Below are positions 63,487 to 64,000 of a stretch of 64,000 nt of DNA, piece by piece. Source of the DNA: Brevibacillus invocatus (GTDB taxonomy: Bacteria; Bacillota; Bacilli; Brevibacillales; Brevibacillaceae); NCBI RefSeq assembly GCF_003710915.1, contig NZ_RHHR01000002.1, forward strand, positions 28,588 to 92,587, given 5' to 3'. Position numbers and translations under genes: made by a program. Every line of letters begins with the position of its first letter. The first letter of the stretch is position 1. The notes under the pieces were generated by a model. It had not been told where the DNA came from and did not search any database. It was given only the letters and a program-made list of their open reading frames with translations.

Positions 63487-64000
63487 TCAACTTTCGCAGC
63501 TCAAATTAGGTAGGTAACCCTTGATATAGCTGGGTAAACCCATGATCCATTGTTGGAGTTGCGTTTTAATCAGTTTTGTGATCTTCTTGTTTGCCTTTTG
63601 AGCAATGTCCTCGATGAGATCAATGAGTTGCTTTAAAGCAACTGCCCAATCAAGTTGGCTTACTTCATCGCATAGAAGATGGAATAACCCGCCCAGTGTG
63701 CGTTGATCGGTGCTTTGCCTATGCTGCCATGCCAGCAGAATGTAACGAGAGAAGACAATCGTTGTATGACTGATCAGCAGATCATATGATCTGCCCTGGA
63801 ACTCTTTTTGTAACCGCAATAGTGATTTGGCACACTTAAAGAACACCTCAATATCCCAGCGGATACTGTAGATTTTGATAATCTCTTCTTCCGTTAGTGA
63901 GCAATCCGTACTCAATATAGCGAGCCATTCCTTTTTGTTTGAGCGGTGGCGCACGAACACCATGATGACAGGAATACCCGGAGACAATTCTGTGTGAATG
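63487..64000 (-). mobile_element. IS4-type transposase, C-terminal part, cut by the window end
   Basis: The frame is open to the end of the window. The DDE glutamate region is visible as IYSIRWDIEVFFKCAKSLL, the Y-(2)-R-(3)-E-(6)-K signature of IS4-family transposases. The C-terminal 120 residues are typical of the IS4/ISH3-like group. It lies just upstream of the Ig-like subtilase gene. Whether the whole element is intact cannot be seen. Confidence 0.8.

Overview
The window looks like a chromosomal segment of a motile, endospore-forming, low-to-mid GC Firmicute of the Paenibacillaceae, most probably Brevibacillus or a close relative. The grounds are: the conserved Bacillus-type gene order deacetylase-degS-degU ... 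comFA-comFC-yvyF-flgM-flgN-flgK-flgL-DUF6470-fliW-csrA-hag-flaG-fliD-fliS-fliT ... hpf-secA-prfB-cccB-ftsE-ftsX-ctpB; SLAP-domain and SLH-domain surface proteins; a SAM-I riboswitch on metK; and a sporulation-type sensor kinase. The genus is an inference from gene content. No rRNA, tRNA or CRISPR array was seen. Nearly all genes are on the minus strand.

Layout. 1-4.4 kb: ctpB, an EnvC/CwlO-like M23 protein, ftsX and ftsE. 4.8-5.9 kb: an iron-type alcohol dehydrogenase on the plus strand. 6.0-8.7 kb: argH and argG. 8.9-11.8 kb: two small unknown genes, then a c-di-GMP module made of tandem c-di-GMP-II riboswitch-like aptamers, a 25-residue peptide ORF, an internal terminator, a DUF5317 membrane protein and a membrane HD-GYP phosphodiesterase. 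12.0-20.5 kb: argF, carB, carA, argD, argB and argC. Perfect or near-perfect ArgR boxes overlie promoters of argC, carA and argG, and argJ is absent from its usual place. 20.7-24.5 kb: cccB, a YciI-like protein, a sensor kinase gene broken by deletion, prfB with its programmed frameshift, and an unknown gene. 24.8-29.6 kb: secA, hpf (with a sigma-H type promoter), a soluble HD-GYP protein and a cold-shock protein. 29.7-33.2 kb: a polar amino acid ABC permease and binding protein, a cluster of DnaA boxes, and a divergent MotAB-like pair.

33.3-43.2 kb is the late flagellar region: a YjfB-like gene interrupted by an in-frame TAG, fliT, fliS, fliD, flaG, an AT-rich flagellin lysine methylase on the opposite strand, flagellin with a CsrA-binding leader hairpin, csrA, fliW, DUF6470, flgL, flgK, flgN and flgM. 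A tnpB-only IS200/IS605-type element with a structured right end (candidate omega RNA) lies between flgM and yvyF. 45-48 kb: yvyF, comFC and comFA. 48-50 kb: a Fic protein whose leader has 33-bp tandem repeats, and a small membrane protein. 50-53 kb: degU, degS and a polysaccharide deacetylase in one operon. 53-54.6 kb: metK behind a SAM-I riboswitch. 54.6-63.4 kb is a cell-surface region: a small secreted protein, a subtilase with PPC and SLH domains, three paralogous SLAP-domain proteins and a subtilase with four Ig-like repeats. The window ends inside an IS4-type transposase.

The most interesting items are the c-di-GMP module at 9.7-12.0 kb, where the sensor RNA appears to control the enzyme that destroys its ligand together with an uncharacterised peptide, and the tnpB element, whose protein lacks the usual RuvC-II glutamate position and zinc ribbon and whose stop codon lies inside a nested RNA hairpin. 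Assignments come from reading motifs by eye; no database search was run.
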